Below are positions 62,554 to 64,000 of a stretch of DNA of 64,000 nucleotides, in pieces (the first letter of the stretch is position 1; every line of letters begins with the position of its first letter). The DNA comes from Amycolatopsis australiensis. GTDB lineage: Bacteria > Actinomycetota > Actinomycetes > Mycobacteriales > Pseudonocardiaceae. The translations under genes and the position numbers were made by a program. The stretch is taken from positions 1,302,001 to 1,366,000 of the forward strand of contig NZ_FPJG01000006.1 of assembly GCF_900119165.1 (NCBI RefSeq), written 5' to 3'. The notes under the pieces were generated by a model. The model was not told the DNA's origin. It saw nothing but the letters and a program-made list of their open reading frames with translations, and did no database searches.

Positions 62554-62985
62554 CTAGGACGCGCGGGCGGGGCTGAAGCGCTTGATCAGCAAGTACATTT
62601 CGCAGCCGAGGCAGAAGTTGAAGGCCGCGTTGAGGAAGGCCGCGAACAGCGCGAACGCCGTCGCGACGATGCCGAGCGGGGTGATCCCCGCGGCGAACCC
62701 GATCGTGCCGGCCAGTGCGAACACGAACCCGACGGCCTGGGCGAACCGCAGCGGTGCCGCGTCCTCCCGCTCTTCGGTCGGGCCGAGGCGCGGCGCCACG
62801 AGCGTGCGGTACACGATCGAGTAAGGCGCCGGCTTCAACCCGATGAACGCGCCGATGGCGAACACGACGGTCTGGATCGCCAGCAACGGCCACCACTGGG
62901 TGACCAGGACGACCGCGAGGACGATCGTGGTCAGGATGGCGGCGAACCGCGGGCCTCGCGGGTCGACGGCCGGTCCGGCGGACAT
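62554..62985 (-). CDS. DUF4395 membrane protein
   Basis: A 143-residue membrane protein with four hydrophobic helices (about 15-33, 35-50, 85-105, 107-128). Conserved blocks are GLKPAPYSIVYRTLVAPRLGP and NFCLGCEMYLLIKR; two cysteines three residues apart at the last helix may carry sulfur. DUF4395 is found with rhodanese and DUF1416 genes and probably moves or senses thiosulfate or sulfide. Its GGAGG ribosome site lies inside a small palindrome (62994-63005). Confidence 0.87.
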   Translation of the reverse strand: MSAGPAVDPRGPRFAAILTTIVLAVVLVTQWWPLLAIQTVVFAIGAFIGLKPAPYSIVYRTLVAPRLGPTEEREDAAPLRFAQAVGFVFALAGTIGFAAGITPLGIVATAFALFAAFLNAAFNFCLGCEMYLLIKRFSPARAS

Positions 62986-62993
62986 GGTTCCTC

Positions 62994-63005
62994 CAGCTGG
63001 AGTTC
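62994..63005 (-). promoter_or_regulatory. Hairpin that can hide the DUF4395 ribosome site
   Basis: CTCCAGCTGGAG is a self-complementary 12-mer whose 3' half is the GGAG of the DUF4395 Shine-Dalgarno sequence. Folding would block initiation. It lies about 60 bp after the leader peptide stop, so ribosome behaviour on the leader could control it. Confidence 0.45.
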
Positions 63006-63063
63006 CAGGGGGTGCGTGCGAACGGCACGCGTCAGCGGCTTGGTGAGGCTGCCCGGGACCGGA

Positions 63064-63159
63064 TCAGCGCCGGTCGGAGCGGGCGCGACACAGGCTGCTG
63101 CGGACGCGGCAGAGGTCGACTGCGCGTCGCTGCGTCAGGAAGGTGGTCAGCCCGGTCAC
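63064..63159 (-). CDS. Leaderless cysteine-containing leader peptide
   Basis: A 31-residue peptide, MTGLTTFLTQRRAVDLCRVR followed by SSLCRARSDRR, too short for ordinary gene finding. It matches the actinobacterial leader-peptide pattern RRAVDLCRV with cysteines at 17 and 24. In Mycobacterium smegmatis, leaderless small cysteine-bearing proteins precede the same DUF4395/rhodanese/DUF1416 genes and mediate cysteine-responsive attenuation. The GTG at 63159 has TACCCT exactly 7 bases upstream, as expected for a leaderless mRNA. DUF4395 starts 78 bp after its stop. Confidence 0.8.
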   Translation of the reverse strand: MTGLTTFLTQRRAVDLCRVRSSLCRARSDRR

Positions 63160-63166
63160 GGGTGCG

Positions 63167-63196
63167 AGGGTACCCAGTGCTCCCTCAGAGTGGGAA
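63167..63196 (-). promoter_or_regulatory. Promoter of the sulfur operon
   Basis: On the minus strand TTCCCA (63196-63191), an 18-base spacer and TACCCT (63172-63167). The -10 box ends 7 bases before the GTG of the leader peptide, placing the transcript start at that codon. Confidence 0.5.
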
Positions 63197-63245
63197 CCAC
63201 GTTCATACCTTGGGACGATTCCCGATTCTTGGGACGATCCCCTGG

Positions 63246-63671
63246 TCAAGACGTCCGAGTCGTGAGATGGGGCCGCAGCGCGTCCAGCAATTCCGGGCCC
63301 TTCGGGACGCCGCCGACGCGCAGCAGCTCCCGGCCGTCCGGGGTCAGCGCGATCGTGGTCGGCGTCCGCAGCACCGCCAGCGACTGCGCGACCTCCGGCT
63401 GGTTCGTCACGTCCAGCTCGACGTGGTGCAGGCCGTCGGTCCGCTCGGCGAGCGGCGCGAGGACGGCCTTCGCGTGCCGGCACGGCGCGCAGAAGGTGGT
63501 GGAGATCTGGACCAGCGTCACCGCGGCCGCCGGGTCGAGCACGTCGGCGACGGGGCCGGGCAGCTCACGCGCGGGCTTCGCGGCCCGCACCCGGCCGTTG
63601 CGGGCCTTGAGCAGCGCGCCGACGGCTACGGCGGCCACCAGCGTCGCCACGAGCACCCACAGCCCCGTCAC
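63246..63671 (-). CDS. Membrane-anchored thioredoxin-like protein
   Basis: A 141-residue protein. Residues 3-21 form a membrane helix, then a basic linker and a thioredoxin fold with active site TTFCAPCRHAK (CAPC). RTPTTIALTPDG holds the cis-proline loop. The domain probably faces the outside or the cytoplasm depending on topology; the basic linker after the helix suggests the cytoplasm. It would reduce disulfides or handle persulfides, which fits the neighbouring sulfur operon, although it is a separate unit. Confidence 0.82.
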   Translation of the reverse strand: MTGLWVLVATLVAAVAVGALLKARNGRVRAAKPARELPGPVADVLDPAAAVTLVQISTTFCAPCRHAKAVLAPLAERTDGLHHVELDVTNQPEVAQSLAVLRTPTTIALTPDGRELLRVGGVPKGPELLDALRPHLTTRTS

Positions 63672-63681
63672 CGGCCGCTCC

Positions 63682-64000
63682 TTACCTGCTCAGGTCCGCG
63701 AAGGACACGTTCGCCGCCTCGCCCTTGATCGTCACCGATCCGCTCTGCACCCGCACGCCGGTCGGGGTGACCGACAGCGGCAGGTCCTTCGTGCTGATCG
63801 ACGCCTTGAAGTTCGGCATCAGCGCCTTCTGCACCGCTTGGGGAACGACGGTGGTCTCCTGGTCATTCCCGAACTGCAGCCGCTTGGGGACGAAGTCGAT
63901 CGTCCCGCCCTTGGCGTCGGCCTCGATCATCGCGAAACAGAAGATTTCCAGATCCTTGCCGGCGAACTGAAGGTGTCCCGAAATGCGGACACCGGTGCTC
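63682..64000 (-). CDS. DUF2993 (LmeA-like) protein, C-terminal part
   Basis: The 3' end of a minus-strand gene that begins beyond the right edge. About 105 residues are visible (HLQFAGKDLEIF, GGTIDFVPKRLQFGN, KDLPLSVTPTGVRVQSG). This pattern is typical of the C-terminal part of DUF2993 proteins, which in mycobacteria include the mannosyltransferase-related lipoprotein LmeA involved in lipomannan synthesis. The N-terminal signal peptide would be off the window. It ends 10 bp before the thioredoxin-like gene. Confidence 0.75.
   Translation of the reverse strand, partial: STGVRISGHLQFAGKDLEIFCFAMIEADAKGGTIDFVPKRLQFGNDQETTVVPQAVQKALMPNFKASISTKDLPLSVTPTGVRVQSGSVTIKGEAANVSFADLSR

Overview
The window is high-GC DNA from an actinomycete, most likely Amycolatopsis or a close member of the Pseudonocardiaceae. 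This rests on the strong G/C bias at third codon positions, many GTG starts, 1-, 4- and 8-bp gene overlaps, DUF397/DUF5753 regulators, an RsiG-type anti-sigma factor and DUF3073. It looks like ordinary chromosome: I saw no rRNA, tRNA, CRISPR array, integrase, transposase or complete prophage.

Layout. 0-5 kb: the end of an aminotransferase gene, a threonine aldolase/HAD pair, a SigE-family sigma factor with a membrane partner, and a TetR regulator. 4.5-9.6 kb: a sugar-acid catabolic locus with a GntR/FadR repressor, a lactonase and a KDPGal-type aldolase on the minus strand, facing an SDR dehydrogenase, a galactonate-type dehydratase and a DUF4380 protein on the plus strand. 9.6-20 kb: a secreted amidase, purB, a polar amino-acid ABC transporter with three tandem binding lipoproteins, a MOSC protein, a SAM hydrolase, purC, a flavin reductase and a deacetylase-like protein. 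20-35 kb: metallo-hydrolase, phosphatase, ArsR-type regulator, MFS permease, aldehyde dehydrogenase, GMC oxidoreductase, purS-purQ, a heterodimeric ABC exporter and purL. 35-43 kb: a pentapeptide-repeat protein, a proline/glutamine-rich membrane protein, two GH25 muramidases, a type VII-associated protein, and a DUF574 methyltransferase facing an XRE-DUF5753/DUF397 locus. 43-47 kb: purF, purM and a ribosome-rescue hydrolase. 48.5-52.7 kb: a complete ECF-type importer with a secreted anchored protein. 52.7-64 kb: hydroxyacyl-CoA dehydrogenase, DUF3073, asparaginase, rsiG, ygfZ, a frameshifted pabC-like gene, 5-oxoprolinase B/C subunits, nitrobindin, and a sulfur operon (leader peptide, DUF4395, rhodanese, DUF1416).

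How genes work together. Seven purine genes (purB, C, S, Q, L, F, M) lie on the plus strand over about 35 kb, separated by unrelated genes. Only purS-purQ and purF-purM are adjacent pairs. The sugar-acid genes together could oxidise an aldose, open its lactone, dehydrate the aldonate and split the 2-keto-3-deoxy product. The sulfur operon carries a leaderless cysteine-containing leader peptide that fits cysteine-responsive attenuation.

Most notable observations: (i) a dispersed repeat joining a hairpin to a PafBC (RecA-independent DNA-damage) type promoter, with three clear copies and one degenerate copy between 25 and 35 kb and no obvious downstream gene; (ii) an ABC exporter pair whose ATP-site defects are complementary; (iii) RsiG with two cyclic-di-GMP motifs exactly 100 residues apart; (iv) the leaderless leader peptide ahead of the rhodanese operon; (v) a C-tract frameshift in the pabC-like gene. 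All functional statements are read from sequence alone.
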